NCBI GenBank assembly: GCA_016721945.1 | Contig: JADKHC010000042.1 | Location: 33,748 to 97,747, forward strand | Direction of reading: 5' to 3' | Length of the DNA stretch: 64,000 nucleotides | Source: Verrucomicrobiota bacterium | GTDB lineage: Bacteria > Verrucomicrobiota > Verrucomicrobiia > Opitutales > Opitutaceae | In this document: in pieces, positions 16,986 to 25,039 of the stretch | How the letters are laid out: each line of letters opens with the position of its first letter | Position numbering within the stretch: position 1 is the stretch's first letter | Translations under genes and position numbers: made by a program | Notes under the pieces: generated by a model | The model's database searches: none | Told to the model about the DNA's origin: nothing | The model's input: the letters and a program-made list of their open reading frames with translations, nothing else

Positions 16986-18800
16986 TTAATCGGGGGCAAA
17001 GGTGCGCGGTTTTCGGCTTTGAAAAAAGCCGGCGGGAATCGTGCTTTTGTCGATAACGAAATTGCCGAGCACCAGAATGTCGATGCCTGTGTCGAGAAAA
17101 CACGCCAGAGCCTCGCGCGGGTGGCAGACCGGCGGCTCGCCACGGACATTGAAGGAGGTATTGATCAGAACCGGGCAGCCCGTCTCGCGTTCAAACGCTT
17201 TCAAGAGCGCGTGCAGCCGTGGGTTCTCGCGATGATCAACCGTTTGTACGCGTGCCGAATAATCGAGATGCGTCACGGCCGGAATATCAGAACGGAGCTC
17301 ATGCACGCGCGCCGACAACTCACGCGCGGTCGCACCCGATTTTTTGCGATGACTCACCTGCACCGGTGCGGTGAACAGCATGTAAGGCGACGCCGAGTGC
17401 AGATCGAAAAAGTCGCTCGCGCGCTCGGCCAACACCACCGGCGCAAAAGGGCGAAACGACTCGCGAAACTTAATCTTCAAGTTGAGCTGGCTCTGCATCG
17501 CCGACGACCGCGCATCGGCCAGAATCGAGCGAGCTCCCAGCGCACGCGGTCCAAACTCCGCGCGTCCTTGGAAATAGCCTATCACTTTACCATCGGTAAT
17601 CTGATGTGCAACAAATGCGTTCAGCTCGTCGTCAGTCATTCGGCGCGCCGTGAGGTTTTCATGCTTAACCGCCGCCAGAATTTCCTCATCGCCATACTCC
17701 GGCCCCAGAACCGCACCGCGCATGGCATCCTCAGTCGGAGCAGGCCGGGCGGCGCCATAGTGGAGATGATGCAGTGCCAGAGCGGCGCCGAGTGCACCAC
17801 CCGCATCGCCCGCAGCCGGTTGCACCCAGATCCGGCGAAACGGCCCTTCGCGCAGAAGTCGACCGTTAGCCACGCAGTTCAGTGCGACACCACCAGCAAG
17901 GCACAAATCTTCTTCGCCCGTTGCAGCGTGAAGCGTCCGCGCGAGTCGCAACACGATCTCCTCCGTGACTTCCTGAATCGAACGGGCGAGATCACAATAC
18001 ACCTGCGTGAGTGCAGCCTCCGGCAAACGTCGAGGAACCCCGAACAGGGCGGAAAAGCGGTTGTTTGTCATCGTCTGCCCCTGGAGATAGCCAAAGTATT
18101 CCAGGTTCAATCGAAACGAACCATCGTCGCGTAAGTCGATTAACTTCTGGCGAATGGTTTCGGCGAAACGGGGTTCACCATAAGGCGCGAGGCCCATGAG
18201 TTTATATTCGCCCGAATTTACGCGAAAGCCGCAGTGAAACGTGAAAGCGGAATAGAGCAGTCCAAGCGAATGAGGAAAACGCAGCTCATGCAGAAGTTCG
18301 AACCGGTTCCCCTGCCCGCGCCCCAACGCCGTAGTCGTCCACTCCCCGACGCCATCGAGTGTGAGGATGGCCGCGCGCTCAAACGGCGACGCAAAAAACG
18401 CACTCGCAGCGTGAGCCTGGTGATGCCCTGAGAAATAGACCGGAACGCGCCCACAACCGAGTTTCTCCATCTCTTCCTCGATCACCGAGGGCAACCAAAG
18501 CTTTTGATGGAGCCAGTCAGGCATCGCGGCGGCAAACGCCTTAAAACCCAGCGGAGCGATCGCAAGCGCGGTGCTCAGGATGCGTTCAAATTTAAGCAGC
18601 GGCTTCTCGTAGTAGACCACCGCGTCGAGCGGACCGCCCGCCTGTTTCAAGCACCAGGCAGCCGCATTTTTCGGGAAGCTCGCATCATGCTTTTTTCGAC
18701 TGAAGCGCTCCTCCTGCGCAGCCGCCACGATCTTCCCCTCCTCCAGCAAAACGGCTGCGGAGTCATGATAATAAGCGCTTAGACCGAGAATACGCATCAT
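16986..18800 (-). CDS. Carbamoyltransferase (NodU/CmcH/SxtI family)
   Basis: A 604-aa O-carbamoyltransferase that moves a carbamoyl group from carbamoyl phosphate onto a hydroxyl via a carbamoyl-adenylate. The N-terminal YrdC/Kae1-like domain opens MRILGLSAYYHDSAAVLL and contains VYFSGHHQAHAASAFF (metal-binding His residues) and LTLDGVGEWTT. LAGGVALNCVANGRLL and QGRAEFGPRALGARSILADA are family hallmarks, and the C-terminal domain ends LINTSFNVRGEPPVCHPREA. Length is typical for the family. A second ATG directly follows the first. It is flanked by SxtJ-like and DUF5989 genes, a set also seen around saxitoxin-type and glycan carbamoyltransferases. The acceptor molecule is unknown. Confidence 0.94.
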   Translation of the reverse strand: MMRILGLSAYYHDSAAVLLEEGKIVAAAQEERFSRKKHDASFPKNAAAWCLKQAGGPLDAVVYYEKPLLKFERILSTALAIAPLGFKAFAAAMPDWLHQKLWLPSVIEEEMEKLGCGRVPVYFSGHHQAHAASAFFASPFERAAILTLDGVGEWTTTALGRGQGNRFELLHELRFPHSLGLLYSAFTFHCGFRVNSGEYKLMGLAPYGEPRFAETIRQKLIDLRDDGSFRLNLEYFGYLQGQTMTNNRFSALFGVPRRLPEAALTQVYCDLARSIQEVTEEIVLRLARTLHAATGEEDLCLAGGVALNCVANGRLLREGPFRRIWVQPAAGDAGGALGAALALHHLHYGAARPAPTEDAMRGAVLGPEYGDEEILAAVKHENLTARRMTDDELNAFVAHQITDGKVIGYFQGRAEFGPRALGARSILADARSSAMQSQLNLKIKFRESFRPFAPVVLAERASDFFDLHSASPYMLFTAPVQVSHRKKSGATARELSARVHELRSDIPAVTHLDYSARVQTVDHRENPRLHALLKAFERETGCPVLINTSFNVRGEPPVCHPREALACFLDTGIDILVLGNFVIDKSTIPAGFFQSRKPRTFAPD

Positions 18801-18803
18801 CGA

Positions 18804-19238
18804 TCAAAACTGACGATCAAATCGCCCCGAAGTCGGCGGCGGCATGGACCGCAAAAAAGTCGTCGCGTCATCCGCATCGGCCCGTAGGAGCCTGCTTGCA
18901 GGCGATTTGCCCGCATCGCTAGCAGATTGCCGCTTGGAACTCAACGGATCGCGACCGACCAGCGTGCCGATCAACCGCAATGGGGTAAACACCAAGAAAT
19001 AGACGAGCCCCAGCATCGCCCAACTGAAACCGCTAACCAGCCCACGGGTAAGAAAATCGAATCCCCGTTGCACGGGCCTATACCGGGATGGCGCCGCCCA
19101 GGCTAACAACGCAAGTGACGCAAATAAACCCGCCAAAGCAGCCGACAAAACTCCACCGAACCGCCACCAAAGAACCAAACTGGCGACACAGGCAACCGAG
19201 GCCTGCAGACGCATTCGGCTCGTGGAAATCATAGTCAT
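18804..19238 (-). CDS. SxtJ-family membrane protein carrying a REP-like insertion
   Basis: A protein of about 144 aa with two or more hydrophobic segments (VACVASLVLWWRFGGVLSAALAG region and FSWAMLGLVYFLVFTPLRLI) ending in GTLVGRDPLSS, the motif I associate with SxtJ-type membrane proteins found before carbamoyltransferases. The stop is 3 nt before the carbamoyltransferase start. After GRDPL the C-terminal tail is partly encoded by a REP-like unit (18884-18906, giving SPASRLL), which is also found as a palindrome at 50949-51009. The tail has therefore been altered by a repeat while keeping the frame. The frame is open to a TTG at 19262; ATG 19238 or 19232 is more likely. Function is unknown. 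Confidence 0.78.
   Translation of the reverse strand: MTMISTSRMRLQASVACVASLVLWWRFGGVLSAALAGLFASLALLAWAAPSRYRPVQRGFDFLTRGLVSGFSWAMLGLVYFLVFTPLRLIGTLVGRDPLSSKRQSASDAGKSPASRLLRADADDATTFLRSMPPPTSGRFDRQF
18884..18906 (+). repeat. REP-like unit inside the sxtJ-like gene
   Basis: The 23-bp unit GTAGGAGCC...GGCGAT is identical to each arm of the palindrome at 50949-51009. It has the same GTAGGAGC...GCTTGC...GGCGA pattern as REP sequences known from Pseudomonas. Here it lies within coding sequence without breaking the frame. Confidence 0.8.
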
Positions 19239-19260
19239 ACGGGGAGTGTTTCTATAAAAC

Positions 19261-19292
19261 AAAAAAGAGGGCGAGATATTATCTCGCCCTCT
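19261..19292 (-). terminator. Rho-independent terminator of the TonB receptor gene
   Basis: A perfect 12-bp stem (AGAGGGCGAGAT / ATCTCGCCCTCT, 19266-19292), followed in the leftward direction by a run of six T. It lies 27 nt after the TonB receptor stop and before the SxtJ-like gene, so it separates the two transcription units. Confidence 0.9.
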
Positions 19293-19319
19293 TGAGTAGA
19301 AACTAAGTCTTAAGCTCGA

Positions 19320-21815
19320 TTAGAAATCCAAGCCGTAGGAGATCGAGAACTGAACGTAGGTCGGGATCTCGTAGCGCTCGGTAGCAATCGTCGCATTATT
19401 GCCGGTGCTAACCCAGCCAAAGTATTCGGCCTGCTTGGTCAGATTCTTGATATTGAGCTGAACGCGTTGGTTCACACCGAAAGCCTTGAACTTGTAACCC
19501 GAGAAAACCTCGAGGTTAAAGGTGGCCGGAGTGAAACGCTCAACTGTCGCACCTGTGCTGCTGGTCACATAACCAGCAGAGGACTCGCCAGCACGCTGGA
19601 AGCCAGCGCCGACGAACAGACCCTTGGCAACGCCATCATCAAAGGTGTACTTCACGAGGCCAGCGACCTGGTCCTTGATATGGCCACCGTTGGTCTGGCC
19701 CTTGGTGGTGCCAGCGACGGATTCTTCGATGTTGTGAGCATAGCTGAGAACGATCTGGAGGGTCTTGAGGGGCTGAAATACTACGTCAGCCTCGTAGCCC
19801 TTTGATTCCAACTCAGCAGGAACGATGTTACCCAAGTTACCAGTCACACCGTCGGCAGAGGACCTGACGAGGCTGCGATCATGGGACCAGTTGAGGCTGT
19901 CGATCGTGACCCAACCGTCGAGGGCACGGTACTGGTCCCAACGAGCCTTGTTGGCGTTTTCAGCATTGATGTCGCGAACGCCGCCACCGGTCTTCTTGAT
20001 ATTGTAAGCGCTAACGGTGCCGGAGATCTTGCCGTTAAGGATTTCAACCTTCACGCCGACTTCGTTGCTCTTACCCACTTCAGAAGGCATCTGAACCGTG
20101 AGTTCATCGTTCTTATCCGTGGTCGGGAAGAGCGAGGTGGAATGCACGGCGAAAACCGAAATTTCCTTCGTGATATCGAACATGAGGCCAACCATCGGCG
20201 AGTTCTTGGAAACGTCGACCTTAGCAGTGTAGTTATCGTTGCTAGAAACGTTAGGCCAGATGCGGTTTTCGATCTGAGTGTGATTGATCGCCAAGTTCAA
20301 TTTCAGGCGATTGTCGATCGCGGCGGCCTGCCAAGCAGCGAAGTAGTAGCTGTTGCGGTTATGCTCACGATTACCAGCAGGAGACTGGAGCGTGTAACCA
20401 GCACCAGTCGCGTTATTAACCGGCTCGGGTGCGGGATTCACGTTAATGCCCGCTGCGACCGGAAGGTCCCAATTGGTGACATTATCGAGAATCTTGTGCG
20501 AGGTGAAGCGCTCATCCCAGAGAGCCCAACCTGCCGTGACCGTGTTCTTGATCGGGCCAGTCTCGAGCTTGTAAACGCCCGTGACACCGTAGGAGTGATC
20601 AAGATCTGTCCAGTCGCGCCAGTGGTAGTACTTGCGGATGACTTCCTGGCCAGAGGCATTGTTCATCCAGCCCGAAGCGACGCCAACATCCCAACCTGCA
20701 CCGTTTTGGCTGTTGCCACCATCATCCCAACCCTGGGAGTCCGGCTGACGACGTTGATTATTCTGGGCGTAAGCAGTGATGTTGAGGTTTTCACCAATCG
20801 ACTGATTGATCGAGAGGCGGTACATGCTGTTTTCGAGCGCACGGGTATTACCACCGTCAGCCCAATTCCAAGTCCAAGGAATTTCAGGACGGAGGACCTG
20901 GAGAGGAACCTGCGCGCCAATACCTGTGACCCGGCTAGCATATTTTGCATCAATGGTGCCTGCAACCGGATTGTTGTTTGTACCAAGGGAGTAGTAGCCC
21001 AAACCATTGGGGCGCTGTCTCCACTGGTTTTCAACCAACAGGTTGATCTGGGTAGTCTCAGTAGGATCAATCTGGAAGTTGATCTGATTGAAACGGGTTT
21101 TGCCCTTGGAGTGCTCGCGCTTGTCTTGAGTCAGCGCAGCAGCGGCGGCATAACGAACGCCCGCCTTGGCATTACCAACCTTGCCAACGAAGTTTGCGTC
21201 AATCGTACCACGCTTGGTGCCCTGATCCGATAGAGTAGCAACAAGGCTCACGAAGTTCTTGGACATATCGACACGCTTCGTGATGGTATTCATGATACCA
21301 CCAGCGTAGGACAGACCGTAGAGAGCTGCGGCTGGGCCTTTCACGATTTCGACACGGGCGATACCAATGGAATCAACCGGATCGTATTCACGAACGCCAT
21401 CGCGCATGCCCCAGTTCTGGACGAATCCACGGAACAAGAAGGCACCATAGGCCTGCTGAATGACGGCATCAGACTGCGCGTCAGCATTACCGTTGACCAA
21501 CGCAGCGTTGTAACGCTCGAGCTGGGTCTGGTCGGAAATGATCAAGTCATTCGCCAAGTCCTTGGTGAACACCTGGATGTTGAGTGCGATGTCCTTGATC
21601 GGGGTGTTGGTGCGTGAACCGGCGATCGAGTTTGAGGCTCTGTATCCGGTGTCCTTTTCTGTCGAAACCTCGAAAGGAGACATCTTAACGATATCCTCTT
21701 CAGGTTGTTCTGTAGCTGCGGTCTGAGCCATAAGGCCCGTCGCGAGCATAGAAGTCAGCAGGAAGACGGCCTTCTTGCTGTTTCTTCTCATCATTACCAT
21801 GGGTGTATTTTGCAT
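19320..21815 (-). CDS. TonB-dependent outer-membrane receptor
   Basis: An 831-aa outer-membrane transporter powered by TonB-ExbBD. After a signal peptide (AVFLLTSMLATGLMAQTA) comes the Opitutaceae-style opening EEDIVKMSPFEVSTEKDTGYRAS. A plug domain follows (IKDIALNIQVFTKDL, and RVEIVKGPAAALYG near residue 150), then a 22-strand-type barrel of many alternating aromatic segments, ending in FSISYGLDF with a C-terminal Phe as in outer-membrane proteins. Such receptors import siderophores, cobalamin or oligosaccharides. Two candidate LacI operators upstream match those at the beta-glucosidase locus, which favours a carbohydrate substrate. It is monocistronic, ending at a strong terminator. The start could also be one of the in-frame ATGs at residues 6-9. 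Confidence 0.95.
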   Translation of the reverse strand: MQNTPMVMMRRNSKKAVFLLTSMLATGLMAQTAATEQPEEDIVKMSPFEVSTEKDTGYRASNSIAGSRTNTPIKDIALNIQVFTKDLANDLIISDQTQLERYNAALVNGNADAQSDAVIQQAYGAFLFRGFVQNWGMRDGVREYDPVDSIGIARVEIVKGPAAALYGLSYAGGIMNTITKRVDMSKNFVSLVATLSDQGTKRGTIDANFVGKVGNAKAGVRYAAAAALTQDKREHSKGKTRFNQINFQIDPTETTQINLLVENQWRQRPNGLGYYSLGTNNNPVAGTIDAKYASRVTGIGAQVPLQVLRPEIPWTWNWADGGNTRALENSMYRLSINQSIGENLNITAYAQNNQRRQPDSQGWDDGGNSQNGAGWDVGVASGWMNNASGQEVIRKYYHWRDWTDLDHSYGVTGVYKLETGPIKNTVTAGWALWDERFTSHKILDNVTNWDLPVAAGINVNPAPEPVNNATGAGYTLQSPAGNREHNRNSYYFAAWQAAAIDNRLKLNLAINHTQIENRIWPNVSSNDNYTAKVDVSKNSPMVGLMFDITKEISVFAVHSTSLFPTTDKNDELTVQMPSEVGKSNEVGVKVEILNGKISGTVSAYNIKKTGGGVRDINAENANKARWDQYRALDGWVTIDSLNWSHDRSLVRSSADGVTGNLGNIVPAELESKGYEADVVFQPLKTLQIVLSYAHNIEESVAGTTKGQTNGGHIKDQVAGLVKYTFDDGVAKGLFVGAGFQRAGESSAGYVTSSTGATVERFTPATFNLEVFSGYKFKAFGVNQRVQLNIKNLTKQAEYFGWVSTGNNATIATERYEIPTYVQFSISYGLDF

Positions 21816-22014
21816 ACGGTTTTATTAGCAGGGTTAAGGAAATGCCCGGACGCACCAACGTACAGCGGGTGCTATAAAGGCATTAGAGAACCAAGCCTTG
21901 TACTGGGGTTGTGTTTGGAACTTGTATCAAGTTAATAATTACAAGCTGGAGAATGCTATTTCTCCAACAGGCACGGATTTGAGATCTCGCCTTCAAACGC
22001 GCAACGAACACAAC

Positions 22015-22030
22015 ACTCTGTCGTTAGAGT
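22015..22030. promoter_or_regulatory. Candidate LacI operator, proximal to TonB receptor
   Basis: ACTCTGTCGTTAGAGT keeps the ACTCT...AGAGT arms and central CG of the operator copies at 7219 and 9524. It is 200 bp upstream of the receptor start on the opposite strand. Confidence 0.5.
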
Positions 22031-22145
22031 AGATTACCCGCATGAGCCAATTTTTCGTTAAATCTGTCAATCCTACGACCGATTCGGCAATCGCCAGCCA
22101 AAGAGCAGATCATGGTTAAAACGGCAGAAAAATAGCCCGTGAACC

Positions 22146-22161
22146 ACTCTAACGTGAGAGC
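22146..22161. promoter_or_regulatory. Candidate LacI operator, distal to TonB receptor
   Basis: ACTCTAACGTGAGAGC matches the copy at 7219-7234 at 14 of 16 positions. Its distance from the proximal copy (131 bp centre to centre) would allow a repression loop. Confidence 0.5.
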
Positions 22162-22452
22162 AAATATACAACATGCCACCCTACCGTCTACCGACGTTCG
22201 GGAGAAATCTAAGCCGGAACGATGAAGTAGAGGTGGAGCGCATTGACCCCAAATGCGCTGGTTTGGGAGCGACGTTACCAAGCGCGTTGAGGTCAACACG
22301 CTCCGCCTCAATCTCTGCTCATTCGGAGGTGAACTTTCGCCAGCTGCATCGGTCCGGCTTAGCGAGGCAGTACTGCGAAATGTATTTTCGGACAGTGATA
22401 ACGACGTATTGACAGCCCGCAAAAACATTGAACGCTCTGCTGCCCTTCAGCC

Positions 22453-22527
22453 GCCCCCATCGTCTATCGGTTAGGACAGGAGATTCTCATTCTTCAAAGC
22501 GGGGTTCGATTCCCCGTGGGGGCACCA
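22453..22527 (+). tRNA. tRNA-Glu(CTC)
   Basis: A complete cloverleaf: acceptor arm GCCCCCA pairing with TGGGGGC, D-arm with GTCTATCGGTTAGGAC, anticodon stem GGAGA/TCTTC around loop TTCTCAT (anticodon CTC, reads GAG), and T-arm with GTTCGATT. The 3' CCA is encoded (22525-22527). Confidence 0.95.
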
Positions 22528-22531
22528 ATTT

Positions 22532-22565
22532 CCCCGTCTTCCTCTAGGAGGAGACGGGGTTTTTC
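22532..22565 (+). terminator. Terminator of tRNA-Glu
   Basis: A stem of CCCCGTCT paired with AGACGGGG, with further pairing inside, followed by TTTTT. It begins 5 nt after the tRNA CCA end. Confidence 0.88.
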
Positions 22566-22755
22566 GTGTCTTATTGGTACTTGTTTGCGTACTTTTGTGT
22601 GCTGATTTTCCTCAAGAAGGCGGTTAGTTTTTCATACGACAACAATCAAGGCACCACGACAGTACTCGTCTAAAGCCACTTCCCTCTGCGGATCAAACCG
22701 CCCAAAAAGCAGAAGAATCTTCCGGGTAAGAACGATTCTCCCCGGTGCAAAGACA

Positions 22756-22794
22756 GCAAAAAGCCCTTTGCAACACTCAGGTTACAAAGGGCTT
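22756..22794 (-). terminator. Terminator of tRNA-Arg
   Basis: AAGCCCTTTG and CAAAGGGCTT form a 10-bp stem. In the leftward direction the stem is followed by a T-rich run, 8 nt after the tRNA-Arg 3' end. Between this and the tRNA-Glu terminator (22566-22755) I see no gene. Confidence 0.85.
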
Positions 22795-22801
22795 CTAAAA
22801 C

Positions 22802-22878
22802 TGGCGCAGCCGTAGGGAGTCGAACCCCAAACCTTCTGATCCGTAGTCAGATGCTCTATCCAATTGAGCTACGGCTGC
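22802..22878 (-). tRNA. tRNA-Arg(ACG)
   Basis: Leftward 77-nt gene: acceptor GCAGCCG pairs with CGGCTGC, D-arm AGCTCAATTGGATAGAGC, anticodon stem TCTGA/TCAGA around loop CTACGGA (anticodon ACG, wobble-modified to read CGN), T-arm with GGTTCGACT. The CCA is encoded (22802-22804). Confidence 0.95.
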
Positions 22879-22954
22879 GTAAGAGAGGGCGAGAAAAAGC
22901 AGTGATTCCGCGCAGAGTGCAAGCGATTATTTTGAGAACGTTTTTCGCCGTGCG

Positions 22955-23863
22955 TTACACGCCGTACCCTTCGGTCACCGTTCGGCTCAAACCGACGAAG
23001 GTTTCCTCGGCCAGCGGCAGGCGTCGACCATGCAGATAAACCACGCCCCACTTGCGCTTCAGCTTGCGGCGGCCAAGGGGAAACGCGATCAACGCCCCGC
23101 TGCGCAACTCTTCGCGCGCGATCCATGGTGCGAGCACGCCGACCCCGAGACCGATTTTGACCAGTTCCTTGATCGCCTCCATCGACCCGAGTTCGATGTA
23201 GTTGCTCAACAGAATCTTTTCCTCGCGAAAATATTCGCTCACCAAACGAAACGTGTAGCTGGTTTTATTATACATGATCAGCGTCTCCTCAGAAATCGTA
23301 CTGCGCGACACGCCGCCCGCCTGCGCCCAAGGATGCAGCGGAGCCACGAGGAAACGCAGCTCGTCCTCAAAGAGCGGCACGAAATCAAATTCCGCGTCAC
23401 CCTCCGGCATCGGCATGATCGCGAGATCAATCTGTCCAGCTCGCAACAACTCCAACTGCCGACCGTGATCGCCTGGTTCGATTTTGATCACGCACTTGGG
23501 GAAGCTCTGTTTGAATTCACGCAGCACAGTCGGGAGCATGTACTGACACGCGGTCGTGCTCGCGCCCACGCGGAGACGGCCGTGACCCCAATTAGTCAAC
23601 GTATCCAAACCAGAACGCGCGGTTTCCATTTCGCGCAGAATTTTTTCGGTGTGTCGCAAAAACTGTTCGCCCGCCTGAGTGAGCAGCGCGCGTTTGCCGA
23701 TGCGATCAAGCAACCGGCAGCCCACCTCCGTTTCGAGCGCCTTCATGGCGTGACTAACCGCTGACTGTGTCAGGAACAGGTCTTTGGCGGCCAAAGTAAA
23801 ACTGCCGCGGCGTGCGACGGCTTCAAAGGCGAGCAACTGGCGGCTGTCGAGGGTGGTTCTCAT
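22955..23863 (-). CDS. LysR family regulator, probably of nitrate uptake
   Basis: A 302-aa LysR regulator. The HTH lies in MRTTLDSRQLLAFEAVARRGSF and following (TLAAKDLFLTQSAVSHAMKA, residues 22-41), with a type-2 periplasmic-binding-like sensor domain from about residue 95. ATG 23863 gives the standard LysR N-terminus; the frame is open to 23959, but the extra residues lack family character. It diverges from the NrtA-type nitrate importer operon across a 102-bp gap holding a perfect TTCAT-N7-ATGAA dyad, the usual arrangement of an autoregulated LysR gene and its target. By analogy with NtcB of cyanobacteria it likely responds to nitrogen status. The target and effector are inferred. Confidence 0.92.
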   Translation of the reverse strand: MRTTLDSRQLLAFEAVARRGSFTLAAKDLFLTQSAVSHAMKALETEVGCRLLDRIGKRALLTQAGEQFLRHTEKILREMETARSGLDTLTNWGHGRLRVGASTTACQYMLPTVLREFKQSFPKCVIKIEPGDHGRQLELLRAGQIDLAIMPMPEGDAEFDFVPLFEDELRFLVAPLHPWAQAGGVSRSTISEETLIMYNKTSYTFRLVSEYFREEKILLSNYIELGSMEAIKELVKIGLGVGVLAPWIAREELRSGALIAFPLGRRKLKRKWGVVYLHGRRLPLAEETFVGLSRTVTEGYGV

Positions 23864-23875
23864 GGATGAGCGTGA

Positions 23876-23892
23876 TTCATTATTCTGATGAA
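23876..23892. promoter_or_regulatory. Candidate LysR binding site
   Basis: TTCAT-TATTCTG-ATGAA is a perfect 5-bp dyad with the T-N11-A spacing of LysR boxes. It lies 13 bp upstream of the LysR start and 74 bp upstream of the first nitrate gene. Confidence 0.55.
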
Positions 23893-23965
23893 ATGTTTGA
23901 ACAGCAGTAATCGCGCCAGCTGGCATGACTGGCACGGCGACGGCTAAAGGGTTTCGCACAAAACC

Positions 23966-25039
23966 ATGACGCCGTCTCTAGCAAAAATTCACGCCAGCCA
24001 GTCCTTACCCCCCTTGCGCGTCGGTTTTCTTGCGTTGACTGACGCCGCCCCTTTCGCGGTCGCCGAGGAGCGCGGCCTCTTCGCCAAGCATGGCGCACGC
24101 GTGCAGCTCAGCCGCGAAGTCGGCTGGGCCACCATCCGCGAGAAAATCGTTTACGGCGAACTCGACGCCGCGCAGGCGCCAGCGCCGATGCTATGGTCCA
24201 CCACGCTCGGGATCGACTCCGTCGCCTGCCCTGTCACCACCGGCCTCGTCCTCAATCTCCATGGCAACGCCCTTACACTTTCCGAACAGCTCTGGACCGA
24301 GGGTGTGCGCGACACCCGGACCTTGCGCGACATCGCCCGACGCCGGAGTGGCGAGCGCAAGCTGACTTTCGGCGTTGTATTCAACTTTTCCTCACATCAC
24401 CTCCTGTTGCGTGCCTGGCTGCGCGACGGCGGCATCGATCCCGATCGCGATGTGCGGATTGTAGTCGTACCGCCCGCTCAGATGTTCCGCAACCTCGCGG
24501 CAGGTACAATCGACGGTTACTGCGCAGGCGAACCCTGGAACACCCTCGCCGTACGCGAAAAAATCGGCTGGTGCCCCATCTGGAGTGCAGCCCAGCAGCC
24601 CGGACATATGGAAAAAGTTCTCATGGTCACCGAGCACTTTGCCGCAGCTCGTCCGGCCGAACACGCCGCCCTCATCGCCGCCCTCGTCGAAGCCTGCGCC
24701 TGGTGCGACGAACCTGCTAACCGCGAGCCACTGGCCCGACTCCTCGCCTGCGCTGGTTACATCAATCAGTCAGCCCATATCATCTCGCCAGCACTAACTG
24801 GCAACTTCGATTGCGGTCACGACCGGATCGAGCGCACACCCGATTTCCATGTTTTTCACGCCGACCAGGCCAACCTACCTTCAATCACCAAGGCCAACGC
24901 TCTCCAGAAAGAGCTAATCTCCGCTGGTTTCCTGCCCGCGGGTGCGGTGACCGATCTGCTGCCACACCGCCTCTTTCGCGAAGATATCTTTAACCACGCA
25001 ATACGAACCAACGCACCGCATGAACTCGTCTCCTCTTAA
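23966..25039 (+). CDS. Cytosolic NrtA/NasS-like nitrate-binding protein
   Basis: A 357-aa protein of the NrtA/CmpA periplasmic-binding fold: VGFLALTDAAPFAVAEERGL near residue 20, VPPAQMFRNLAAGTIDGYCA near residue 170, and GEPWN. It has no signal peptide or Tat motif, so it should stay in the cytoplasm, like NasS, the nitrate sensor that works with the antiterminator NasT in Proteobacteria. No NasT/ANTAR gene is in the window. It overlaps the Tat-exported NrtA gene that follows by 20 bp, so the two are coupled. It is the first gene of the importer operon. A sensing role is inference; a diverged transport protein is the alternative. Confidence 0.85.
   Translation: MTPSLAKIHASQSLPPLRVGFLALTDAAPFAVAEERGLFAKHGARVQLSREVGWATIREKIVYGELDAAQAPAPMLWSTTLGIDSVACPVTTGLVLNLHGNALTLSEQLWTEGVRDTRTLRDIARRRSGERKLTFGVVFNFSSHHLLLRAWLRDGGIDPDRDVRIVVVPPAQMFRNLAAGTIDGYCAGEPWNTLAVREKIGWCPIWSAAQQPGHMEKVLMVTEHFAAARPAEHAALIAALVEACAWCDEPANREPLARLLACAGYINQSAHIISPALTGNFDCGHDRIERTPDFHVFHADQANLPSITKANALQKELISAGFLPAGAVTDLLPHRLFREDIFNHAIRTNAPHELVSS

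Larger units (their letters stand above)
21816..22452. other. Non-coding region upstream of the TonB receptor gene
   Basis: A 637-bp gap between the receptor start and tRNA-Glu. It holds the two candidate operators described separately and an A/T-rich stretch near 21930-21965 that could carry the receptor promoter. Frames across it (e.g. 22024-22428 leftward) show no family resemblance and contain both operators, so I call no gene. Confidence 0.6.

Noticed and set aside
19881..21233. 450-codon open frame opposite the TonB receptor gene
   Set aside because: The receptor on the other strand has plug, barrel and signal peptide features; this frame has none.
22024..22428. 134-codon leftward frame upstream of the TonB receptor
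   Set aside because: No family resemblance, and both candidate operators lie inside it, so the region is better read as regulatory.
22802..22878. tRNA-Arg as the integration site of the nitrate island
   Set aside because: No integrase, no direct repeat of the tRNA end and no phage or plasmid gene are visible in the window.
23930..23944. Sigma-54-like TGGCACG...GC before the first nitrate gene
   Set aside because: The -24 part is good but the -12 part (CGGC for TTGC) is poor and it leaves a very short leader.
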